This document shows positions 41,872 through 49,662 of a DNA stretch of 53,531 nt, piece by piece. Both the position numbers and the translations under genes were made by a program. The stretch covers positions 1-53,531 of the forward strand of contig JAUXRI010000345.1 in the NCBI GenBank assembly GCA_030681895.1, in the 5' to 3' direction. The DNA comes from Myxococcales bacterium. GTDB taxonomy: Bacteria; Myxococcota; Myxococcia; Myxococcales; Myxococcaceae. The notes under the pieces were generated by a model. The model ran no database searches. It was not told the DNA's origin and saw nothing but the letters and a program-made list of their open reading frames with translations. Positions within the stretch are counted from its first letter, which is position 1, and each line of letters starts with the position of its first letter.

Positions 41872-42660
41872 CTACGGCTCCCAGTCGGCGACGAGCCGCG
41901 AGACGAGCAAATCCTCCAGCGGGCTCTGCGGGTGCTCCTTCACGAGCCGCTGCAGCATGCTCGCGGTGATGAGCAGGTCCTGCACCTCGACGAAGGCCTC
42001 GCGGTCGGTTGCTTCGCGCTCCTTCACCCAGAGGCGCAGCACGTTGCCGGCGAGGCGCTCCTTCTTCTGGCAGACCCACGACGACGGAATGCGCCCGCCC
42101 AGCCCGTTGTACGTCACCATCGCCGTGCCCAGGCTCGCCTCGCGCAGCCAGCGCTCGACCTTCCTCGCGTCTTTCAAATACGTGTCGATGGAGGGGACGA
42201 TGTTGGCGTCGTAGAGGTCGTACTTGTCGGCGATGTGCTCGGCGAAGGGGTTGAAGAAGTAGAAGCCGTCGAACTTGAACGGGTCGACCGCGTCGAGCTG
42301 GCCTTCCACCATGACGACTTCGGCGCCGAGCTTCTGCGCCAGCTTTCGCGCTTCGAAGACGAGCACGCCGCGCTGCTCGAGGCCCCACACGCGGTGGCCC
42401 GAGGTGAGCGCCATCACCGTGCACGCCTTGCCGACACCAGCACCGACGTCGAGTACTCGCGTCGCGCCGGCCTCCGAGAACCAACGGCTCGCGGTCTGCG
42501 CCACCTCGACGGCCGACCAGAACCCGCCCGACTTCTTTCGCGGGTGGGGGCTCAGCAGCGCGTCGAACTCGGCGTCCTGCACCACCTCGCCTTTTCGGAG
42601 TGCGTCAGCGAGGTGTTCAGCGAGCGCTTCGTGTGGCGGGAGCTGCGCGAGCGACGTCAT
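41872..42660 (-). CDS. SAM-dependent methyltransferase (class I)
   Basis: A 262-aa protein with the class I methyltransferase motif VLDVGAGVGKACTVMAL (about 69-85) and an acidic beta-2 end at 'VWGLEQRG'. 'FDGFYFFNPFAEH' replaces the usual motif after strand 4; an NPF/NPPY-like motif is typical of N-methyltransferases, but this variant cannot be assigned. It converges with the S37 gene, stop to stop, with no intergenic bases. Substrate unknown. Confidence 0.8.
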   Translation of the reverse strand: MTSLAQLPPHEALAEHLADALRKGEVVQDAEFDALLSPHPRKKSGGFWSAVEVAQTASRWFSEAGATRVLDVGAGVGKACTVMALTSGHRVWGLEQRGVLVFEARKLAQKLGAEVVMVEGQLDAVDPFKFDGFYFFNPFAEHIADKYDLYDANIVPSIDTYLKDARKVERWLREASLGTAMVTYNGLGGRIPSSWVCQKKERLAGNVLRLWVKEREATDREAFVEVQDLLITASMLQRLVKEHPQSPLEDLLVSRLVADWEP

Positions 42661-42752
42661 GGGGCGGCGAGCCTGCTCCTGCGGCGCACGGCTGGGAAGC
42701 GTCGTGTCGAACCATGCCGCTCACAACGGAATCGCCGAGGGTCGCGAGCCAC

Positions 42753-43622
42753 TCATGCACGGAGCGGCAAGACCCACTGCCCGTTCGGCACCAGCGCCCG
42801 CAGCGCGTCGGGCAACGACTCGAGCGCGTTCGCGTTCTCCTGCACGAGTGAAGCAAAGGTCGTTTCGTCGAGCCCGCGCGCCTTCGCGCACGACTCGAAC
42901 ACCGCACGCACGCCAGACGACACGGCCGCGAAGTCCTTCTCGGCTTTTCGCGCGAGCGCGCCGCCGAGGCCCAGCACGCAGAGCGGGAGGGAGAGGGACG
43001 CTCCGAAGCCGGTACGCTCGGCGAGGAGCGCCCAGTGCGCCTGCGTCGAGCCGGTGAACGCCGTCGCGTCGTTCGCCATCAGCCACACCGCCTGCGCGAG
43101 AAAAGGAACTCCGTGCGGACCGGCGGAGTCACCGATGGCGCCGACGAAGCCGGCCACCATCGCGGGTGGTGCTCCGAGGCTGACCTGCGCGAGGAGTGCG
43201 CGTGCGGCCGTGATTCCCGACGACGAGCCCTGCGCGAGCTCGGCGCCGATGGCGTGCGCGAGACACACCACCTGCATGAGCGGCTGCTTGCCGGTGAAGC
43301 CCTGCGCCGCGAGCATCCACACGCCGCGGGCACGACGGTCGAGCGCGTGGTCGAGCACGCCGGCGCAGTTCACCAGGGCCATGGCCGAGTCGGCGGGCGC
43401 GACGGGGAAGGCGAGGGCGCGGTTCGTCAGCTCGAGCGCGCGCGGGAGTCGGTGGTGTTGCCGGTGCAGGAACGCGAGGTTCGCCAGCACCGACATCGCG
43501 CCGAGGTCGTCTTTCTCCGTGACGTACTCGTCGGCCGCGCGCGCGAGGAGGACGATGGCGTCGTCCGTCCGCCCGTCCATCAACGCGGTCATGCCCTCGT
43601 CTTCGGTGGCTCGAGCCGACAT
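42753..43622 (-). CDS. TPR-like helical hypothetical protein
   Basis: A 289-aa Ala/Leu-rich helical protein. 'AIVLLARAADEYVTEKDDLGAMSVLANLAFLHRQHHRLPRALELTNRAL' has two helix pairs spaced like tetratricopeptide repeats. The rest is helical with no recognised motif. No signal peptide. It is on the same strand as the methyltransferase, 92 bp upstream of it; an operon is possible. Confidence 0.65.
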   Translation of the reverse strand: MSARATEDEGMTALMDGRTDDAIVLLARAADEYVTEKDDLGAMSVLANLAFLHRQHHRLPRALELTNRALAFPVAPADSAMALVNCAGVLDHALDRRARGVWMLAAQGFTGKQPLMQVVCLAHAIGAELAQGSSSGITAARALLAQVSLGAPPAMVAGFVGAIGDSAGPHGVPFLAQAVWLMANDATAFTGSTQAHWALLAERTGFGASLSLPLCVLGLGGALARKAEKDFAAVSSGVRAVFESCAKARGLDETTFASLVQENANALESLPDALRALVPNGQWVLPLRA

Positions 43623-43740
43623 GCCGGTGCTCTAGCGTGAGCCGTGGGGGAGCGGCGAGAAGTCAGTCTCGGTCGCGTGCCGTTCGAGTTGGTGCGTGCG
43701 CGCTCCGTGAGATCGATCTGAGGAATGGGAGGACGCAACG

Positions 43741-44142
43741 ATGCCGACCGAGATGCTGTCGCAGTACCAGCACGGGTACGACGGGGTTCTCGAGGAACTC
43801 ACCCTTCGACTTCATCCCGACGAGTCGAAGTTGAAAGCTCACGTCGTGATGAGGGTCGTTCGCGCCATCGAAGGCGTCGAGCAGTGGTTTCGGGTTCGGG
43901 TTCAGTTCTCCGACGTTGAGAAGGTCCAACTGGCCGATGCGTGGCTACGCGGTGGCGGCGCAGTGCTTTACGACGGCGCGAAGCTCGACTGGGACGTCGC
44001 CACTCGCCGGGCCAGCTTGAACCTGGACCCCGGTGTCGCCTGGGCGGTGGGACAACCAGAGAAGCCCGAGCTCGAGTCGAGCGCGTTCCTGTCTGGCGTG
44101 TGTGAGGTCGCGGTCGAGCCGATGGCGAGTCTGAATCGCTGA
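43741..44142 (+). CDS. Hypothetical protein
   Basis: A 133-aa cytosolic protein with a good Shine-Dalgarno (GGGAGG 8 nt before the ATG). Its sequence ('VLEELTLRLHPDESKLKAHVVMRVVRAIEGVEQWFRVRVQFSDVEK') alternates charged and hydrophobic residues like a small alpha+beta fold. I do not recognise the family. It is convergent with the Cys-module lipoprotein gene, 9 bp away. Confidence 0.55.
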   Translation: MPTEMLSQYQHGYDGVLEELTLRLHPDESKLKAHVVMRVVRAIEGVEQWFRVRVQFSDVEKVQLADAWLRGGGAVLYDGAKLDWDVATRRASLNLDPGVAWAVGQPEKPELESSAFLSGVCEVAVEPMASLNR

Positions 44143-44151
44143 GCGAGCGGA

Positions 44152-45387
44152 CTACGAGCAGCGGCCGTTCGGCAGACAGGCGGCGACGCCACCATCAGCC
44201 GCGGCTCCAGTGCAGGGTGAGCTCGTGGCGCAGCACGTGTTGCCTGAAGCACCGCAGCAGCGCCCATCTGGGGAGCACCGCGCGCTGGCGCATTGAAACG
44301 CCGCTGTCGCTGGCGTGCACCGCGGCAGACACGCTGACGAGGTGGAATCGCCCATCAGGTCGCAGACGGTACCCGCGTCACCGCACGACGTGCCCGGGGT
44401 GCTGCAGCCTTTGAGGCACACGTTCTGCGATTGCACGTTCCAGCAGAGGTCTGGCGCTGCACACGCGGCCGTCGTGCATGCGTCGCTGCAGTAGCCGTTC
44501 GGCCACCCGGGCCCGATCAAACACGTTGGGCGGCCCGTCCCCGCTCCTGCGGCGCACTCTCCGTCCCACAGACACGGAGCGCCGAGCGGCCTCGTGCCAG
44601 CGTTGACGCAGAAGCCGCGCTCGGTGCCGCCGCCGCACGCAGCTGGGGCCGGGCACACGCGACAGGCTGCGTTCGGCACACCGGTCGTCGCGCAGAGCTC
44701 CGCAGCCGTCCCGACGCAGGAGCCGTTCAGGCAACACTGGCCGTCGGTGCAGGTCGAGCAGGTCGGGCGCTCCACACAGCGCCCTGAGGACCTGCAGGTC
44801 GTCCAGGGCTCGCAGCGTTGACAGGCGTCTCCGCCCCGCCCGCAGGCCGAGTCTGACAAGCCCTGCACGCAGACGGCGTTCCCATCGCAGCAGCCCGAGC
44901 AGTTGCTCGCGCCACATTGACGCACGCACTGCTGCCGTTCGCAGCCGAAGCCCGGAGCGCACGCCGTGCAGATGGTGCCCCTGGGGCCACACGATGTGCT
45001 GGCGGTGCCCGGGTTGCAGAAGCCCTCGGCAGTGCAGCAGCCACCGCAGTTCGCAGCCGAACACGGGGCCGGCTCATCGAGGACCACGCAGCCGTTGAAG
45101 ATGCATCGGCCCGCGAAGCTCGCGCAGTTGGTGCACGCCTGCCCCTGGCCGCACGCGACGTCGGTGTTGCCTCGCTGGCAGAGCCCGTTGACGTCGCAGC
45201 AGCCGTTGCACGTGGCTGGGCTGCAGCGCGGGCCCGGCGTGACGATGCCGCCGTCTTCGCAACGAATGAAGGAGCAGTACCAGGGGCCCGACATCGGTCC
45301 AGGTGTGGACGGCGCCGACGCTCCGCCGCACCCACCGCAGCCGGCGAACACCATGACGACCAGCGCTGCCATCGTTCCGCGTCGCAA
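44152..45387 (-). CDS. Cys-module lipoprotein with multiple repeats
   Basis: A 411-aa lipoprotein read from TTG 45387 (MRRGTMAALVVMVFAGC). An ATG at 45372 would leave no positive charge before the hydrophobic core, and a ribosome site GGGGG at 45395-45399 fits the TTG. The body holds three complete ten-cysteine modules ('CSPATCNGCCD', 'CSAANCGGCCT', 'CGASNCSGCCD', each with a CGxxGxxC-xx-C sequel) and one variant ('CSTCTDGQCCLNGSC'), then other Cys-rich text ending 'GAAADGGVAACLPNGRCS'. About 50 cysteines in all. Disulphide-stabilised surface role inferred. It is divergent from the histidine-phosphatase-like lipoprotein. Confidence 0.75.
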   Translation of the reverse strand: MRRGTMAALVVMVFAGCGGCGGASAPSTPGPMSGPWYCSFIRCEDGGIVTPGPRCSPATCNGCCDVNGLCQRGNTDVACGQGQACTNCASFAGRCIFNGCVVLDEPAPCSAANCGGCCTAEGFCNPGTASTSCGPRGTICTACAPGFGCERQQCVRQCGASNCSGCCDGNAVCVQGLSDSACGRGGDACQRCEPWTTCRSSGRCVERPTCSTCTDGQCCLNGSCVGTAAELCATTGVPNAACRVCPAPAACGGGTERGFCVNAGTRPLGAPCLWDGECAAGAGTGRPTCLIGPGWPNGYCSDACTTAACAAPDLCWNVQSQNVCLKGCSTPGTSCGDAGTVCDLMGDSTSSACLPRCTPATAAFQCASARCSPDGRCCGASGNTCCATSSPCTGAAADGGVAACLPNGRCS

Positions 45388-45394
45388 TCGACAG

Positions 45395-45399
45395 CCCCC
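45395..45399 (-). promoter_or_regulatory. Ribosome site deciding the TTG start
   Basis: GGGGG on the minus strand, 7 nt before TTG 45387. No better site precedes the ATG at 45372. Confidence 0.4.
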
Positions 45400-45626
45400 G
45401 ATGAGCGAACCCTGCGCTCGACTCCGAGCACGACCGTGTCCTGCCATCGCCGCGCTGGTCAAGACGCCGCGAGGGATTGCCGCGTACGTCTCCAACGAGC
45501 GCACGTCCGCGCCGATGAAATGGGGCCCCTCCGGCAACCCGTCGCGGCTTGGTTCGCCGAACGCGCGCCTCGTCTGCCGTCCCTGCGCCTGCGTGAAAGT
45601 TCCGGTGGCGGGCTATAGAGCGGGCC

Positions 45627-47414
45627 ATGCGCTCCTCTCGCGTGCTGATCAGCTCCACCCTCGCGCTCGCCGCCGCCTGCGGCCCGACGACGACCTTGCC
45701 GACCCCCGACACGCGCGCGCCGGGAGCACCGACCGGTCAGACCGCCACCGTGCAGAGCGATGGCTCCGTGTCGCTGACGTGGAAGAACGCCGAAGACGGT
45801 GACCTCGCCCGCACGCTCGTCGCGCGGTTTCAGCCCGGTGGCCGCGCCCGCAAACCCGAAGGCACGCCCTCGGTCGGAGACGCCATCGGCACCGACGGCA
45901 CCGTCATCTTCCTGGGCCTGGCAGAGGCCTTCGTCGACGTGCGCGCGCCCACGACGTGCGGCAGCGTCAGCTATCGGCTCTGGTCGCAGGACACGCAGGG
46001 CCGCTGGAGCGAAGACATCGCGCTCATCGAGTTGGAGGCGGGCGCGACGTCTCCAGCGCCGACGCAGCCCGTGACGATGATGACCGCCGTCGCCTCGCAG
46101 GGCAGCCCGTTTCTCCTCGTGTCCTGGGTGAACCCGCCCACCTCGAGCGGCTTCTTCCAGACGACGCTGGTGCGCAAGCAGGGCTCGGCGCCGGCCTCGC
46201 TCACCGATGGAGACACGGTGCTCACCTCGATGGGCACCCAGTACTTCCAGTCGCTGCGCTCCATCGCGCCCGGTACGCGGCTCTTCTACGGCGCCTTCGC
46301 CTGCAACGCCTGCGGCCGCTGCCAGCCGATGCCCACGTCCGTGTCCTTCACCCAGCCGACGACCTCTGATGGCGGCGCCGCTGACGGAGGGACGCCGCTC
46401 GACTCCGGCATCCTCGACGCGGGCCAACCACCGAGCGACGCCGGGGTGTTGTCGCCCACCGCGCTCTCCGTGACGCTTTCTCCCGATGGGCAGCGCGTGC
46501 TGCTGGCGTGGCTCAACCCCGACGCTGGCGCCTTCGACCGCGCGCGCCTCACCCGCACCGTCAGCGAGAGCGGCCCTGACGGTGGCGCGGTCTCCACCAC
46601 CGTGCAGGTCTTCGAGGGCGCGGCGACGTCGGCCAGCGAGCGCGTCGATGGGCTGCTCCCGTCGCGCACGTATACCTATCGCGCGGTCGGCTGCTCCACG
46701 GCAGCGTGCGAGACGACGGGCGTGACCGCGCCGCTCACCCTGACGCTCAAGCAGGCGCTGCGCGGTGGCGGCTACACGCTCTTCTGGCGCCACGCCTCGG
46801 CTGACGTGTGCAGCGACCGCACGACATTGTGCCCGACGACGCTCCCCACCGGGCAAACCTGCGGCCAGGCCCTTGCTGGCACGATGAACGACAACTGGTG
46901 GAAGACGTGCGTCTCCGACTCGCCGACCTGCTCCACGAACGCGCGCCAGCTCAACGTCGTCAGCTCGTCGAACGAGACGACGGCGGTGCGCACGTGGTTC
47001 CAGACGAACGGCGTGACGGTCGGGCGCGTGCTCACCAGCGAGTTCTGCCGCTGCTTCACCACCGCGCAGCAGTTCATGTTCGGCCCCACCCTCGAGCAGA
47101 GCCAGGACCTGACGTTCTTCGTCTACGAAGAGGCGCTGCGCTGCGCGAAGTCGTACCGGCTGCTCAACGAGACGCCGTCGATGGGTACCAACACCGGCAT
47201 GGTCAGCCACGCGGGCTTCACCTGCCCGACGCTCGACACCCTCGCGTGGGGTGAAGCCGCCATCTTCAAACCGCAGGCGGCGACCACCCGCGCGTGCACG
47301 ACGGTCGGTTCGTGCAACGTCGACGAGGCGTGCGTGAGCGGCTTCTGTGTGAAGCCCCTGTTCATCGGCCGCGTGCCTGCGCTCGGCGCCAACGCCTGGT
47401 CGACGCTGCCGTAG
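45627..47414 (+). CDS. Surface lipoprotein with histidine-phosphatase-like C-terminal domain
   Basis: A 595-aa lipoprotein (signal ending ALAAAC). Two or three fibronectin-III-like beta units fill residues about 30-370 ('GSVSLTWKNAEDGD', 'FLLVSWVNPPTSSGFFQTTLVR', 'RVLLAWLNPDAGAFDRARL'), with a DAG linker near 255-280. The last third resembles the histidine phosphatase superfamily: Arg388-His389 in 'FWRHASAD' (usual RHG or RHA), Arg475 in 'SEFCRCFTTAQ', and His528 in 'VSHAGF', the four-residue catalytic set. A Cys-rich tail ends the protein. It would act outside the cytoplasm, for example on phosphate esters. It is divergent from the Cys-module lipoprotein. Activity is inferred from motifs only. 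Confidence 0.75.
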   Translation: MRSSRVLISSTLALAAACGPTTTLPTPDTRAPGAPTGQTATVQSDGSVSLTWKNAEDGDLARTLVARFQPGGRARKPEGTPSVGDAIGTDGTVIFLGLAEAFVDVRAPTTCGSVSYRLWSQDTQGRWSEDIALIELEAGATSPAPTQPVTMMTAVASQGSPFLLVSWVNPPTSSGFFQTTLVRKQGSAPASLTDGDTVLTSMGTQYFQSLRSIAPGTRLFYGAFACNACGRCQPMPTSVSFTQPTTSDGGAADGGTPLDSGILDAGQPPSDAGVLSPTALSVTLSPDGQRVLLAWLNPDAGAFDRARLTRTVSESGPDGGAVSTTVQVFEGAATSASERVDGLLPSRTYTYRAVGCSTAACETTGVTAPLTLTLKQALRGGGYTLFWRHASADVCSDRTTLCPTTLPTGQTCGQALAGTMNDNWWKTCVSDSPTCSTNARQLNVVSSSNETTAVRTWFQTNGVTVGRVLTSEFCRCFTTAQQFMFGPTLEQSQDLTFFVYEEALRCAKSYRLLNETPSMGTNTGMVSHAGFTCPTLDTLAWGEAAIFKPQAATTRACTTVGSCNVDEACVSGFCVKPLFIGRVPALGANAWSTLP

Positions 47415-47698
47415 CTCGTACAGGTCGCGCTCGACGAGCTTCTTCGCACTGACGGTGATGGCGCAGGCCGCATCGCGTGGCCGGAGGCATGCCGTCCGTG
47501 CGACGCGCCTCGTGCGGGGCGAGCGACGACCTCGAACCGGCTCTCAGCACCTGACTTGACCAGCGGCCGACTCACTCAATCCCTCCGCGCATCGATTCAT
47601 GCCGGGGTAGAAAAAGACCCACAACGACCTGCCATCGCGTCGTTTCATGGGAGATGGTGCGTCCCCGCCCGAGTCGATTCGCGGTGGTACGCCCTCCC

Positions 47699-48583
47699 AT
47701 GGACTCGCTGCTCGACCTCCACGCCTTCACCTGTATCTCCGAGGCACAGAGCCTGTCGGGGGCGGCTGTGGTGATGGGCGTCACACCCTCTGCGGTGAGT
47801 AAACGGCTGACGCGGCTCGAGAAACGCCTCGGCGTTCAGCTCGTGCATCGCACCACGCGCCAGTTCCGCCTCACTGAAGATGGGCGCGTCTTCTTCGAGC
47901 GCTGCAAAGACATTCTCGGGAAGCTGCGCGACGCCGAGCGTGAAGTCGTGCGCGGCCGAGACGAGGTGCACGGCACGGTGCGCATCGCGTCGACGCCCGA
48001 GCTGGTGTGCCGGGTGCTGGTGCCGGCGCTGCCGAAGCTGCTCGCCGACTGGCCCGAGCTCGAGGTGGAGCTGCGCGCGTCCGAGGTGGCCATCAACCCG
48101 CTCACCGAGCGCATCGACGTCGCGCTCTTCTACGGCCAGCCCATCGAGGTGTCGCTGCGGCAGCGCCTGGTGACGACGAGCCGCTTCGCGATGTTCGCCT
48201 CGCCGCGCTACCTCTCGGCCCACGGCACGCCGCGCAGCCCGAAAGAGCTCTCGGGCCACGTCGGGTTGATGCCCGCCGAGCCCGCGCCGCCCTTCGAGTG
48301 GGACTTCGGGCCAGCGATGCGCGACGTGGCGACGCCGACGAAGCGCCTCTTCGCCAACTCCACCGTCGCGTTGATGGAGATGGCCGAGTTCGGCCTGGGC
48401 ATCGCGCGCCTGCCGGTGCTGTTCGCGCAGCCCGTCGTGCGCGCGGGCCGGCTGGTGCCGCTCCTCGCCGAGATGTGTGACGGCGAGCTGTCGTTGTACG
48501 CGCGCTACCCGCCCGCCGATGCCACCTCGCCCCGCGTGCGCGCCATCATCGACTGGATGAGCGAGGCCCTCGCCACCCGTTGA
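47699..48583 (+). CDS. LysR-family regulator (first of a tandem pair)
   Basis: A 294-aa LysR protein. The HTH is 'MGVTPSAVSKRLTRLEKRLGVQLVHRTTRQ' and the effector domain follows ('VRIASTPELVCRVLVPALPKLLADWPELEVEL'). A 15-residue upstream in-frame extension is possible (GTG/ATG farther left), but the Met at 47699 starts at the normal 'MDSLLDLHAF'. The second LysR gene follows after about 115 bp. Confidence 0.9.
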   Translation: MDSLLDLHAFTCISEAQSLSGAAVVMGVTPSAVSKRLTRLEKRLGVQLVHRTTRQFRLTEDGRVFFERCKDILGKLRDAEREVVRGRDEVHGTVRIASTPELVCRVLVPALPKLLADWPELEVELRASEVAINPLTERIDVALFYGQPIEVSLRQRLVTTSRFAMFASPRYLSAHGTPRSPKELSGHVGLMPAEPAPPFEWDFGPAMRDVATPTKRLFANSTVALMEMAEFGLGIARLPVLFAQPVVRAGRLVPLLAEMCDGELSLYARYPPADATSPRVRAIIDWMSEALATR

Positions 48584-48586
48584 CGC

Positions 48587-48613
48587 AAGGGCCCACGCGT
48601 CGCGCCGGGCCTT
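48587..48613 (+). terminator. Possible weak terminator between the LysR genes
   Basis: AAGG-g-CCC pairs with GGG-CCTT across a GC-rich loop (one bulge), followed by CCTTTCG. Stability looks modest and the T-run is short, so read-through into the second LysR gene is likely. Confidence 0.3.
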
Positions 48614-48698
48614 CCTTTCGCTGGAGTGACGGCCCTACCGTCCCCGCTCCACACCGTCGTCGCCCACGCGGTCGTCGTTCGGGGCAAGCGAGTCGCCG

Positions 48699-49589
48699 AT
48701 GATGTCACTCGTCGAGCTGGCGGTGTTCGTCCGTTCCGTGGAGTCGAAGAGCCTGTCGGAGGCCGCGCGCAGCCTGGGCCTCACACCCTCGGCGGTCAGC
48801 AAGCGCCTCTCGAAGCTCGAGGAGGGGCTGGGCCTCACGCTGCTCCATCGCACCACCCGGCACGCGTCGCTGACCGAAGACGGGCGGCTCCTCTACGAGC
48901 GCGCCAGGGGCATTCTCGCCGACGTCGCCGAGGCCGAACACGCGGTGAGGCACCGAGGGCTCGAGGTGTCAGGGCGCGTGCGGCTCGCGGTGTCGTGCGC
49001 CGTCGTTCGCGCCGTGCTGGCCAGGCGCCTCGGCGCGCTGCTCGACGAACACCCGGCGCTGACGCTCGAGCTCTCGCTCGGTGATGGCGAGCTCGACCCG
49101 ATGCGAGACGGCGTCGACGTCACCGTCTCGTGGGGCCGGCACGCCGACGCCTCGCTCCTGCAGCGCAAGCTGACGACCTCGCCCCTGCGCGTGTTCGCCT
49201 CGAAGGCCTACCTCGCGCGCCGCGGCGTGCCGAAGACGCCGGCGGCGCTGGCCGGGCACGACTGCCTGGTGTCGACGTCGCTCGAGAAGGGCTGGCTCTT
49301 TCGCGAAGGGAGCCGCCGCGTGGTGGTGCCGGTGACGGGCCGGCTCCGGTGCTCGAGCGCTGCCGCTGCGCAGGAGTTGGTGGTGGCGGGCCTGGGTCTC
49401 GCTCGTGAGCCCGAGCTCTGCATGGGCGGCGTGGACCCGGCGTCGGAGCTCGAGACGGTGCTCGACACGTTCTGCGTCGAGGAGCGCCCGCTCTTCGCCC
49501 GCTGCGCGCCGGCCCAGCCGCTCTCGCCACGCGTGCGGGTGGTGATGGACTGGCTTGTCGAGGCCTTCCGCGAGCGCCGCGCGAGGTGA
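48699..49589 (+). CDS. LysR-family regulator (second of a tandem pair)
   Basis: A 296-aa LysR protein. Its HTH 'LGLTPSAVSKRLSKLEEGLGLTLLHRTTRH' resembles that of the preceding gene (both TPSAVSKRL), so the pair may be old duplicates, but the effector domains differ ('VRLAVSCAVVRAVLARRLGALLDEHPAL'). ATG at 48699 and 48702 are both possible starts. Neither regulator has an obvious divergent target; upstream there is only the lipoprotein gene on the same strand. Confidence 0.9.
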   Translation: MMSLVELAVFVRSVESKSLSEAARSLGLTPSAVSKRLSKLEEGLGLTLLHRTTRHASLTEDGRLLYERARGILADVAEAEHAVRHRGLEVSGRVRLAVSCAVVRAVLARRLGALLDEHPALTLELSLGDGELDPMRDGVDVTVSWGRHADASLLQRKLTTSPLRVFASKAYLARRGVPKTPAALAGHDCLVSTSLEKGWLFREGSRRVVVPVTGRLRCSSAAAAQELVVAGLGLAREPELCMGGVDPASELETVLDTFCVEERPLFARCAPAQPLSPRVRVVMDWLVEAFRERRAR

Positions 49590-49662
49590 CGTCGCGCGCG
49601 TGAGGCCGCGTCGGGGCGCGGTGACGGTTTCCGCTTGACCGTCTCGCAGCGCGTCGCATCCC

